A stretch of DNA of 11,879 bases from Patescibacteria group bacterium (lineage in GTDB: Bacteria; Patescibacteriota; Microgenomatia; Levybacterales; UBA12049), in the NCBI GenBank assembly GCA_018900295.1, contig JAHIGH010000004.1, forward strand, positions 1 through 11,879, given 5' to 3'. Shown piece after piece: positions 6,352 to 11,742 of the stretch; positions within the stretch are counted from its first letter, which is position 1, and each line of letters begins with the position of its first letter. Both the position numbers and the translations under genes were made by a program. The notes under the pieces were generated by a model. It was given only the letters and a program-made list of their open reading frames with translations. It was not told where the DNA came from and did no database searches.

Positions 6352-7563
6352 ATGAAGAAACAAATTATTTTTGCTATATCAATTCTTTCCTTTCTTATTA
6401 TTAGTACCCTATTCGCAATTCTTTATGGCAAAGGTTATCGTATATCATTCAAACAAAATATACCGGAAATAAACAAAACCGGCTTATTGGTTGTAAATAG
6501 TTATCCTAATGGCGCGCAAGTTTTCATAGATAACCATCTTACAACCGCTACAAATAACACTATTAATCTTCCGCCCGGTATATATGATATAAAAATCCAG
6601 AAAGAAGGCTACTTTCCCTGGCAAAAAAAACTAAAAATTGAAACAGAAGTTGTCACAAAAACTGAAGCGCTCCTGTTCCCGGTAGCGCCTAGACTTGAAA
6701 GTATCGCGACAACACCCGTATTAAACCCTCTCATAGATCCATCCGGGACAAAAATAGCCTATCAAATAGCTTCGGATGCGGCCAGCCGTAAAAATGGCAT
6801 CTATATACTAAATATGAATACCAATACCATTTCTGTTTCTATACTTACCCTGCAAAGCTCCTCAACTCAAATAGCCGATGATACGGCTACTCTCTTCTCC
6901 CAAGCCAAGCTGAAATGGTCTCTCGATGGAACCCAAATACTCGCGCAAATTCAGGATTCAACCCAAAACATAAGCACATATTTACTGAAAACTGACCGGC
7001 TCAATGAAGATCCGCAAGATGTAACTGCTATATTGCAAAGCGTAGAAGATAGCTGGCGCCGTGAAAAACAGCAAAAAGAGCGAAGCCTGCTTGCTGATAT
7101 AAAAGAAAATACACACAAGCTTATCGCCGATAATTTTTCCATTCTGGCCTGGTCTCCTGACGAAACAAAAATTCTTTATGAGGCTTCTATCTCAGCTCAA
7201 TTACCTCTCATTATCAAACCCCGCAGACTGGGTATAGATTCGCTTGCTGAAAAAAGACAAATCACAAAAGGAGAAGTGTACGTATACGACACAAAAGAAG
7301 ATACGAATATGAAAATACCGATTGTGCTGTCTGATTCTAACTCACAAATCTCATGGCTGCCTGATTCAAGTCATCTGCTATATATAAACGATAAGAAAAT
7401 AATCATAATGGATACAGATGGATCAAACCGTATCACGGTCTACGCCGGTCCTTTCATCGACACCTTCGCCGTACCCTGGCCTGACAATTCCAAAATAGTC
7501 ATCCTCACCAACCTCGGCAATCCCGAAGCCTCCCCAACCCTATATACAATCGGACTCAAATAA
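6352..7563 (+). CDS. Membrane-anchored PEGA-domain protein with C-terminal beta-propeller-like repeats
   Basis: A 403-residue protein. Residues about 4-24 (IIFAISILSFLIISTLFAIL) form one hydrophobic segment, a signal anchor, followed by YGKGYRISF. A PEGA domain follows at about 43-112: GLLVVNSYPNGAQVFIDNHLT, PPGIYDIKIQKEGYFPW. PEGA domains are small beta-sandwich modules found on cell-surface proteins. The rest resembles PD40/TolB-like propeller blades: LIDPSGTKIAYQI, AKLKWSLDGTQILAQI, LAWSPDETKILYEA, ISWLPDSSHLLYIN and VPWPDNSKIVILTN. The protein is therefore probably displayed on the outside of the membrane, binding a protein or a wall component; no enzyme motif is visible. This architecture, including the YGKGYR and LTTATNNTINLPPG stretches, is one I associate with CPR genomes. 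The gene diverges from mreB and has its own promoter. The exact role is unknown. Confidence 0.88.
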   Translation: MKKQIIFAISILSFLIISTLFAILYGKGYRISFKQNIPEINKTGLLVVNSYPNGAQVFIDNHLTTATNNTINLPPGIYDIKIQKEGYFPWQKKLKIETEVVTKTEALLFPVAPRLESIATTPVLNPLIDPSGTKIAYQIASDAASRKNGIYILNMNTNTISVSILTLQSSSTQIADDTATLFSQAKLKWSLDGTQILAQIQDSTQNISTYLLKTDRLNEDPQDVTAILQSVEDSWRREKQQKERSLLADIKENTHKLIADNFSILAWSPDETKILYEASISAQLPLIIKPRRLGIDSLAEKRQITKGEVYVYDTKEDTNMKIPIVLSDSNSQISWLPDSSHLLYINDKKIIIMDTDGSNRITVYAGPFIDTFAVPWPDNSKIVILTNLGNPEASPTLYTIGLK

Positions 7564-7590
7564 TTTCAACGCTTCAAATCCATCTTCTTA

Positions 7591-7625
7591 TTTTTGATCT
7601 TTGATATTTGATTTTTGATCTTTTT
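7591..7625. repeat. Heptamer repeat (TNTTTGA) after the PEGA gene
   Basis: Five units in an exact 7-bp period: tttttga, tctttga, tatttga, tttttga, tcttttt. It begins 27 bases after the PEGA stop and ends just before the 3' end of tRNA-Arg. It has the same period and TTTGA core as the repeat before mreB. Confidence 0.85.
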
Positions 7626-7629
7626 ATTG

Positions 7630-7701
7630 TGTCCCCGGGCAGAATCGAACTGCCATCAAGCGCTTAGGACGCGCCTATTCTATCCGTTGAACTACGGGGA
7701 C
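7630..7701 (-). tRNA. tRNA-Arg (anticodon CCU)
   Basis: Read on the minus strand. The acceptor stem GTCCCCG pairs with CGGGGAC, with discriminator A. A D-arm containing TAGTTCAACGGATAGAATA follows. The anticodon stem GCGC/GCGC holds the loop GTCCTAA, giving anticodon CCU (codon AGG). The T-arm is GGCAG-TTCGATT-CTGCC. The gene is 72 bases and the 3' CCA is not encoded (the next bases are CAAT), unlike the neighbouring tRNA-Pro. Confidence 0.95.
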
Positions 7702-7708
7702 AACCTTG

Positions 7709-7737
7709 TTGTATTTTAGCACAATCCACGCTACAAT
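7709..7737. promoter_or_regulatory. Overlapping divergent tRNA promoters
   Basis: On the plus strand TTGTAT (7709-7714), a 17-base spacer and TACAAT (7732-7737) form a promoter for tRNA-Pro. On the minus strand an extended -10, TGCTAAAAT (7721-7713), stands 11 bases before tRNA-Arg. The plus -35 and minus -10 share bases, so the two polymerases would compete. The assignment is from spacing and consensus only. Confidence 0.5.
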
Positions 7738-7749
7738 TGTCTTCTAAGT

Positions 7750-7773
7750 AGGGGCGATCCCTTGTGGTCGCCT
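7750..7773. repeat. GGCGA...TCGCC hairpin before tRNA-Pro
   Basis: GGGGCGATCC, a short TTGT-type loop, then GGTCGCC. The stem is GGCGA with TCGCC, extended by CC/GG around one bulged base. It lies in the predicted leader between the promoter and tRNA-Pro. It has the same outer words (GGGGCGA and TCGCCT) as the minus strand of the hairpin at 7880-7904, so the two form an inverted pair around the tRNA. Confidence 0.6.
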
Positions 7774-7781
7774 GGAAAACC

Positions 7782-7856
7782 CGGGGTGTAGTGAATCGGT
7801 ATCACGCTGCGTTCGGGACGCAGAAACACGGGGTTCAATTCCCCGCACCCCGACCA
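7782..7856 (+). tRNA. tRNA-Pro (anticodon CGG)
   Basis: The acceptor stem CGGGGTG pairs with CACCCCG, the discriminator is A and the 3' CCA is encoded (7854-7856). The anticodon stem CTGCG/CGCAG holds the loop TTCGGGA, giving anticodon CGG (codon CCG). The T-arm is CGGGG-TTCAATT-CCCCG. A T-run at 7865-7870 could help end the transcript. The AT-rich accessory genes begin about 190 bases downstream of its 3' end, a common setting for acquired DNA. Confidence 0.95.
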
Positions 7857-7879
7857 ACTTAAACTTTTTTCAAATTCAG

Positions 7880-7904
7880 AGGCGATTGGTTGCCCGCTCG
7901 CCCC
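7880..7904. repeat. GGCGA...TCGCC hairpin after tRNA-Pro
   Basis: GGCGA (7881-7885) pairs with TCGCC (7898-7902) around a 12-base loop. The minus-strand reading begins GGGGCGA and ends TCGCCT, as does the plus-strand reading of the hairpin before the tRNA. The following bases to about 7935 stay GC-rich and then give way to AT-rich DNA; no gene is seen there. Confidence 0.55.
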
Positions 7905-7994
7905 GCCCAACCCGTGCGCAGGCGACACAGTGGAACTCCCTTTTTGTTTGCCAAATTTTAATATTTTTGATACCATTATATTAAGCAAATTGAT

Positions 7995-8018
7995 ATACAC
8001 TTAATATAAGTAGTGTAT
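7995..8018. promoter_or_regulatory. Operator-like inverted repeat before the XRE gene
   Basis: ATACACT (7995-8001), 10 bases, AGTGTAT (8012-8018): a perfect 7-base inverted repeat. It directly abuts the -10 box at 8019 and covers the place where the -35 contacts would be. An outer pair TTGATA (7990-7995) and TATCAA (8029-8034) nests around it. The position fits self-control by the XRE protein encoded just downstream, as known for restriction-modification controller proteins. Confidence 0.55.
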
Positions 8019-8024
8019 TATAAT
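8019..8024 (+). promoter_or_regulatory. -10 box of the accessory operon
   Basis: A perfect TATAAT 22 bases before the ATG of the XRE gene. The hexamer 17 bases upstream (TACACT) is a poor -35 and falls within the inverted repeat, which suggests a weak promoter or one controlled by a bound protein. No Shine-Dalgarno sequence is seen in the short leader. Confidence 0.55.
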
Positions 8025-8046
8025 AGTTTATCAAAGTCAAAACAAT

Positions 8047-8247
8047 ATGGCAAATACAGTTAGCGAAAATATCCGCAAATTGCGAATCAAAAAAGGAATC
8101 TCGCAAGATCGCCTCTCAAAAGACGCTGATTTGGCGTTAAATACCGTTGTTAAGATAGAAACAGGCGAAAATCCCAACCCAACCGTGGACACATTAGAAA
8201 AAATAGCCAAAGCCCTCGGTGTGCCGACGGCGGAATTGTTTAAATAA
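8047..8247 (+). CDS. Small XRE-family helix-turn-helix regulator (controller-like)
   Basis: A 66-residue protein made of one Cro/C1-type helix-turn-helix domain and nothing else. The five-helix pattern is clear: NIRKLRIKKGISQDRLSKDADLALNTVVKIE gives helices 1-3, with recognition helix around ALNTVVKIETG. The line NPTVDTLEKIAKALGVPTAELFK closes the domain. Single-domain regulators of this size next to a restriction enzyme gene are typically controller (C) proteins that delay endonuclease expression; single-domain XRE antitoxins are the alternative. The next gene starts 4 bases after its stop, so the two are co-transcribed. The inverted repeat overlapping its promoter fits autoregulation. Domain call is firm; the controller role is inferred. 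Confidence 0.9.
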   Translation: MANTVSENIRKLRIKKGISQDRLSKDADLALNTVVKIETGENPNPTVDTLEKIAKALGVPTAELFK

Positions 8248-8251
8248 TTTT

Positions 8252-9046
8252 ATGAAAAAGAACATAAACCATTGGACACAATTAAGCATTGAATACGCAA
8301 GTCAGCGGAGCTACTTGGACGATTTATTTCAAGTATATCCGACAATTCCGGACGGAATACGCGAACCAAACGGCGAACTTTGGAAGGGCGTAGAAAGGGC
8401 ATTTGAAAAGCGGGACAATGTTACGCTTATGAAAAATCTTTTGAAACTAGATTTGTTTCCGATTAAAGATTCTTATGTTGCTTACCTAAAACGAGATAAA
8501 ACTGCATTGGAGCGAAACCCTGCAACCTCTGCCCGACTTTCTGGACGCTTGTATGAAATGGGGCTTGATAAAATTTTTGCTCGTTGTTCTGAACCGAAGG
8601 AAACAAATCGACAAATTGGTCCGCTTTTCAAACGCTGGCTTAACAAGAAAGCATTAGGAATTCAGCCGGTAAAACTCGATGAATTTTTGAAAGCGAAAGG
8701 AAACGCCGTCTTGAATGCCAGTGATGCGGAAATGATGGCTTTTGCCCGCGAACATCTGAACTATAAACATAATAAGGGATTGGATTTTATTGGTCGCTTC
8801 AATGGAAAGTATGTTATTGGCGAGGCAAAATTTCTAACCGATTTTGGCGGACACCAAAACGCACAGTTCAACGATGCGATAAACCCCAAAGGGACGAAAA
8901 ACGTGAAAGCCGAGAAAATCATAATACTCGATGGCTATTTATGTTCATTAAATTATAGTAAAATGTACGAAGAATTTTCCGAGATGTATAAAGATTATAA
9001 TGTTATGAGCATACTAATCTTGAGAACCTATTTATATCAAATATAA
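8252..9046 (+). CDS. Putative type II restriction endonuclease, PD-(D/E)XK fold
   Basis: A 264-residue protein from the ATG at 8252; an earlier in-frame ATG at 8219 lies inside the XRE gene and would add an arginine-rich stub, so it was not chosen. The catalytic motif of the PD-(D/E)XK nuclease fold is visible as GLDFIGRF (Asp178), then 12 residues, then GEAK (Glu191, Lys193) on the next strand. A conserved-looking helix ETNRQIGPLFKRWL (118-131) precedes it, with a further Glu (118) that could take part in the site. The region after EAK (TDFGGHQNAQFNDAI) resembles stretches seen in type II restriction enzymes. The length fits an orthodox homodimeric type II enzyme. The gene follows the XRE regulator by 4 bases. 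Recognition sequence is not readable. No complete methyltransferase that would protect the host is in the window. The nuclease call is good; the exact family is unknown to me. Confidence 0.75.
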   Translation: MKKNINHWTQLSIEYASQRSYLDDLFQVYPTIPDGIREPNGELWKGVERAFEKRDNVTLMKNLLKLDLFPIKDSYVAYLKRDKTALERNPATSARLSGRLYEMGLDKIFARCSEPKETNRQIGPLFKRWLNKKALGIQPVKLDEFLKAKGNAVLNASDAEMMAFAREHLNYKHNKGLDFIGRFNGKYVIGEAKFLTDFGGHQNAQFNDAINPKGTKNVKAEKIIILDGYLCSLNYSKMYEEFSEMYKDYNVMSILILRTYLYQI

Positions 9047-9053
9047 AAATTAT

Positions 9054-9680
9054 ATGGATGACAATGGAAGACAAATTTTATACATTCATGAGCACAACAT
9101 CAAAGATGTTTGTAAAATAGGCATTGGTACTATTGACCGTGCCCAAAAAGCATACCAATATCAAAACAATGATAAGGATTCTCAGAAAAACAAATTGGCA
9201 ATCTTTTCGTTTGAAAACACCGATGCTATCACAATAGAAAAGATTTGTAAGCAAGTTCTGAAACGAATAAATTCCACCGAATTTTATGTTATTGAGTTTT
9301 ATAGGGCATGCCTATTATTCACTCTTCTTGGGGGAAAATTAGATGAGACCAACTCGCAGTATATTGACCGCAGTAAAATTAGTGTAAAAATAGCCACTCC
9401 TTCAGCGAAGAATACAATTCCCTTGTCTGAACGCTTTGCAGATTTGATTAAATCGTTAGTCGAAAATCATACCCATATAATAGATGAAGTTAAAAGGGAG
9501 CTAAACAACAGTGGGAAAAGAAATGTTTTACTAACAAAAGACGAATTTGATATATACAACAAAGATGGAAACCGAACGGGATGGAAATCCTATAAAGAAC
9601 AGTGGTATTATCGTACAGGGGTTGATGCCACGACATTATCCAGTTATATCAAAATCCTTGAAAGGAAAATATTTGAATGA
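9054..9680 (+). CDS. T5orf172/GIY-YIG-like domain protein of unknown role
   Basis: A 208-residue protein. Residues about 7-90 follow the pattern of the T5orf172 (MUG113) branch of the GIY-YIG fold: a first strand QILYIHEH, a second strand VCKIGIGT, an Arg/helix segment IDRAQKAYQ, a strand LAIFSFENTDAI, a helix IEKICKQVLKRI and the EFYVIEFYRA end. Tyr10, Arg29 and Glu62 are candidate active-site residues, but the Lys-His seen in better members at the helix is replaced. The rest (110-208) is unrecognised, charged and partly helical, with a Trp/Tyr-rich patch GWKSYKEQWYYRTGV. It starts 7 bases after the nuclease gene and its TGA overlaps the start of the methyltransferase fragment by 4 bp, so it belongs to the same operon. 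It may be a DNA-binding or second nuclease subunit. The domain call rests on pattern only. Confidence 0.55.
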   Translation: MDDNGRQILYIHEHNIKDVCKIGIGTIDRAQKAYQYQNNDKDSQKNKLAIFSFENTDAITIEKICKQVLKRINSTEFYVIEFYRACLLFTLLGGKLDETNSQYIDRSKISVKIATPSAKNTIPLSERFADLIKSLVENHTHIIDEVKRELNNSGKRNVLLTKDEFDIYNKDGNRTGWKSYKEQWYYRTGVDATTLSSYIKILERKIFE

Positions 9681-10132
9681 TCCGCAATACGAGCAAGGAA
9701 TGGAAAGGAATTAGGTCACCTAAAGGCCGACACTGGCGGAGCGATCCAGCCATTCTGGAAGAATGGGATAAGCAAGGACTTATCGAGTGGTCTTCAAATG
9801 GTGTGCCGAGAAAAAAGATTTTTGTTGATGAGAGAGATGGAAAAAAAATGCAGGATATTTGGGAATTCAAAGACCCGCAATATCCTGATTATCCTACGGA
9901 AAAAAATCTTGACTTGCTGAAGTTTATAGTAGGAGCTTCCTCAAATGAGGGCGATCTGGTCCTTGATTGTTTTTGCGGTTCAGGAACTACACTTGTTGCG
10001 GCGCAAGAATTAAACCGCAATTGGATTGGAATTGATAAGTCGGAGCCAGCAATAAAAGTTGCTCAAAAAAAATTAAACAGTATGCCGAGCAGTTTATTCT
10101 CAAAAGTTGAATATGAGTTTTTAAAAGGATAA
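9677..10132 (+). pseudogene. N6-adenine/N4-cytosine DNA methyltransferase, C-terminal part only (N-terminal DPPY half missing)
   Basis: A 151-residue frame containing only the second half of a beta-class DNA methyltransferase (N6_N4_Mtase). Visible are a target-region-like stretch GRHWRSDPAILEEWDKQGLIEW (18-38), GVPRKKIFVDE (42-52), MQDIWEF (58-64), YPTEKNLDLL (72-81), and the SAM-binding motif I LDCFCGSGTTLVAA (96-109) with WIGIDKSEPAIKVA after it. In beta-class enzymes the catalytic motif IV (DPPY or similar) lies N-terminal to these; it is absent here, and so is about half the protein. The frame cannot be extended: in-frame stops occur at 9623, 9659 and 9674, the last directly before the ATG. 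Either a deletion fused the gene to the preceding frame, or this is half of a split enzyme whose partner lies elsewhere. As it stands it should bind SAM but not methylate. Confidence 0.75.
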
Positions 10133-10162
10133 GTTAAACGGATAATTTTAAGCGTTGTCTAT

Positions 10163-11395
10163 ATGAACAGCAAGGAAATCAAGGAAAAGATAAAAACATT
10201 GAAAAATCTTTATGACGAAGAGAAATTTGATGATGCACATACAGAATCAGAAAATTTTGTTTTAGAATTATTTAAAGAGAAAAAATATAAAGATATAGTT
10301 GAGGCGGACAAAAAACTTGAATCTGTCCCCATTATTTTTGAAGTTGCGTACTCATACGACGAAATGGGAGACAAGCAAAAAGCCGAAGAAATATACGAGA
10401 CAATTTTATCTTTTCCCAGAGAAGGAAAAAACTCTGCTATTTTAAATAATCTATCAAACATCAAAAAATCAAAAGGGAAAATCAAAGAAGCGTTTGATCT
10501 TATTCAAAAGGCAAAAAAGGCGGATGCTAAAGACGAAATAATTGACAGAAATTATCAAAACTTACTCGGAATTATAAGCGAGCAGGAAGCCATTGAACAA
10601 AACTATAAAAACGCTGTTAGCTTAATACAAAAGGAAAACGATTATGTCATCGGAAAACTGAAAAACTTTTTTACAAATATCAAAAAAGAGTCGGGCTTAA
10701 AAAACAATCAAGTCGCTATCCCAAATTGGAAATTCAAAGTTTTAATGTGTGCGGACGAGCAAAAAGCCGAGTCATTAAAAAAACAATGGATAGAAAAAGG
10801 ATATATTCGCAAAACGAATCAAAAAATAGATAACTTCGTGGCTGTTTATGAGATAAATAGTTATATTGAAAAAGCGATAGAGAAAGCTCAAAATACGAAG
10901 ATAAATAAAAAATGGATAGAGGGATTTGAAAACATAGACATATTAAAATTAGAAAAAATCGGCTATTTTGAAATACTTCCTAAAATCCGAAAAATTAATA
11001 AAAAATTCAAATTTCTTTTGGAAAGAGATTTTAACGAGCTTACATTCAATTATTTGGTGGGGAACGCAAAATCAGTAATTGTAATGGCTGGTTCGTTGGT
11101 TGAGGCTTTATTGATATATCATTGTGAAAAGAAAAAGATGAAAAAAATAACTTATCAAATACAAAACAAAGCAATACAAAAAGATTTATACGATTGCGAT
11201 CTCGGCGATTTATTGAGTTATTTTGAGCAAGGCAAAATAATGAGTGACTTGTTTGTCCACCTTGGCAATATATCAAGGATATATCGCAATTTTATACATC
11301 CGGGGAAAGAAATAAGGGAGTTTGAAAAATTAGACCAAACAAAATCCGATCTTTGTTATATTAGTGCGGTTGAAATAATTAAAAAATTAATTTAA
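10163..11395 (+). CDS. TPR-repeat protein with HEPN-like C-terminal domain
   Basis: A 410-residue protein, strongly lysine-rich and low in GC. Residues about 10-135 form helical TPR-like repeats (VAYSYDEMGDKQKAEEIYETIL, ILNNLSNIKKSKGKIKEAFDLI), which usually bind a partner protein. A linker at 140-180 looks coiled-coil. The middle (188-245) may be a winged-helix-like unit. The C-terminal third is all-helical: SVIVMAGSLVEALLIY (304-319), LGDLLSYFEQG (347-357), then SRIYRNFIHPGKEIRE (371-386). The last stretch resembles the HEPN signature, with Arg372-X6-His379 or Arg375-Asn376-X2-His379, and the VMAGSLVEALL helix is often seen in such domains. HEPN domains are often RNases in defence and toxin systems, and TPR parts can act as sensors. 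It stands 30 bases after the methyltransferase fragment on the same strand, with no visible ribosome-binding site. Defence role is inferred. Confidence 0.65.
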   Translation: MNSKEIKEKIKTLKNLYDEEKFDDAHTESENFVLELFKEKKYKDIVEADKKLESVPIIFEVAYSYDEMGDKQKAEEIYETILSFPREGKNSAILNNLSNIKKSKGKIKEAFDLIQKAKKADAKDEIIDRNYQNLLGIISEQEAIEQNYKNAVSLIQKENDYVIGKLKNFFTNIKKESGLKNNQVAIPNWKFKVLMCADEQKAESLKKQWIEKGYIRKTNQKIDNFVAVYEINSYIEKAIEKAQNTKINKKWIEGFENIDILKLEKIGYFEILPKIRKINKKFKFLLERDFNELTFNYLVGNAKSVIVMAGSLVEALLIYHCEKKKMKKITYQIQNKAIQKDLYDCDLGDLLSYFEQGKIMSDLFVHLGNISRIYRNFIHPGKEIREFEKLDQTKSDLCYISAVEIIKKLI

Positions 11396-11410
11396 TATAC
11401 TCGTATATTA
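11393..11410. repeat. A/T hairpin on the stop codon of the TPR-HEPN gene
   Basis: TAATATA, loop CTCG, TATATTA: a perfect 7-bp stem whose left arm begins with the TAA stop. It has only A-T pairs and no T-run after it, so it is a weak terminator at best. It marks the border between the AT-rich island and the GC-rich stretch. Confidence 0.45.
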
Positions 11411-11653
11411 GACGGCGCGCCAGTTTCACTGGCACGAAATTCGGCGGCGACGAAAAAAGAAACGGCGAAAGCGAGGGCGGGCAAAAATTCCTTCCCCCTC
11501 CAACCCCCTTTCCTTCCCGCCCCGCCCGAGCGTTCAGTTTCTGCCGCGCGAAGCGCGGTAATCAGTCAGAATTTTGTTCAAAATAGGTTCGAGCTTCGTC
11601 CAGTAATTGCGACCAATTCGCCTCACAAGCCTCGCAAGGTCGAACCTTGCGAG
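11411..11653. other. GC-rich, hairpin-rich non-coding stretch
   Basis: About 240 bases much richer in G+C than the genes on either side, with no recognisable coding capacity. It contains GCCAG-TTTCA-CTGGC (11419-11433), a purine-rich run near 11450-11480 (GAAAGCGAGGGCGGGC), a pyrimidine-rich run (about 11489-11527) ending CCCGCCCCGCCCGAGCG that can partly pair with the purine run, and CCGCGC-GAA-GCGCGG (11544-11558). It could be a structured RNA, a mobile-element end or eroded intergenic repeats; the sequence does not decide. Confidence 0.6.
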
Positions 11654-11656
11654 GCT
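11628..11656. repeat. Perfect 13-bp hairpin
   Basis: AGCCTCGCAAGGT (11628-11640), loop CGA, ACCTTGCGAGGCT (11644-11656). The perfect stem and tight 3-base loop suggest a REP-like or small mobile palindrome. It ends right where homology to an XRE domain begins, and no T-run follows, so it is not an ordinary terminator. Confidence 0.8.
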
Positions 11657-11738
11657 ATTACACAAACACCAAACACGCTTAATACACTAAAAAGTGGCGA
11701 AAGCCCTTAATGCTGGCGTTGATGATTTAATAAGGTAG
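11657..11738 (+). pseudogene. Frameshifted remnant of an XRE helix-turn-helix gene
   Basis: Two frames together spell the last part of an XRE domain: TQTPNTLNTLK (11663-11692) and, after a shift inside the A-run at 11689-11693, VAKALNAGVDDLIR ending at TAG (11736-11738). Adding two A bases restores TLKKVAKALNAG, which lines up with DTLEKIAKALGV in the intact regulator at 8047. The 5' part of the gene is gone; the 13-bp hairpin stands in its place. As in the intact pair, the effector gene begins a few bases after the stop. Recognised by pattern only. Confidence 0.5.
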
Positions 11739-11742
11739 TTTT

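Noticed and set aside
7731..8000. An 89-residue minus-strand gene
   Set aside because: It crosses the whole tRNA-Pro gene and the flanking hairpins; no protein-like features.
7990..8024. TTGATA (7990-7995) as the -35 box for TATAAT at 8019
   Set aside because: The spacer would be 23 bases, too long for a sigma-70-type promoter.
8219..8251. Earlier start for the nuclease gene
   Set aside because: It would lie within the XRE gene and add a Cys/Arg stub; the ATG at 8252 gives tight operon spacing and a normal N-terminus.
9600..9676. Upstream extension or simple frameshift joining the methyltransferase fragment to its missing half
   Set aside because: Three stops (9623, 9659, 9674) close its frame, and the neighbouring frame shows no DPPY-type motif or methyltransferase-like sequence.
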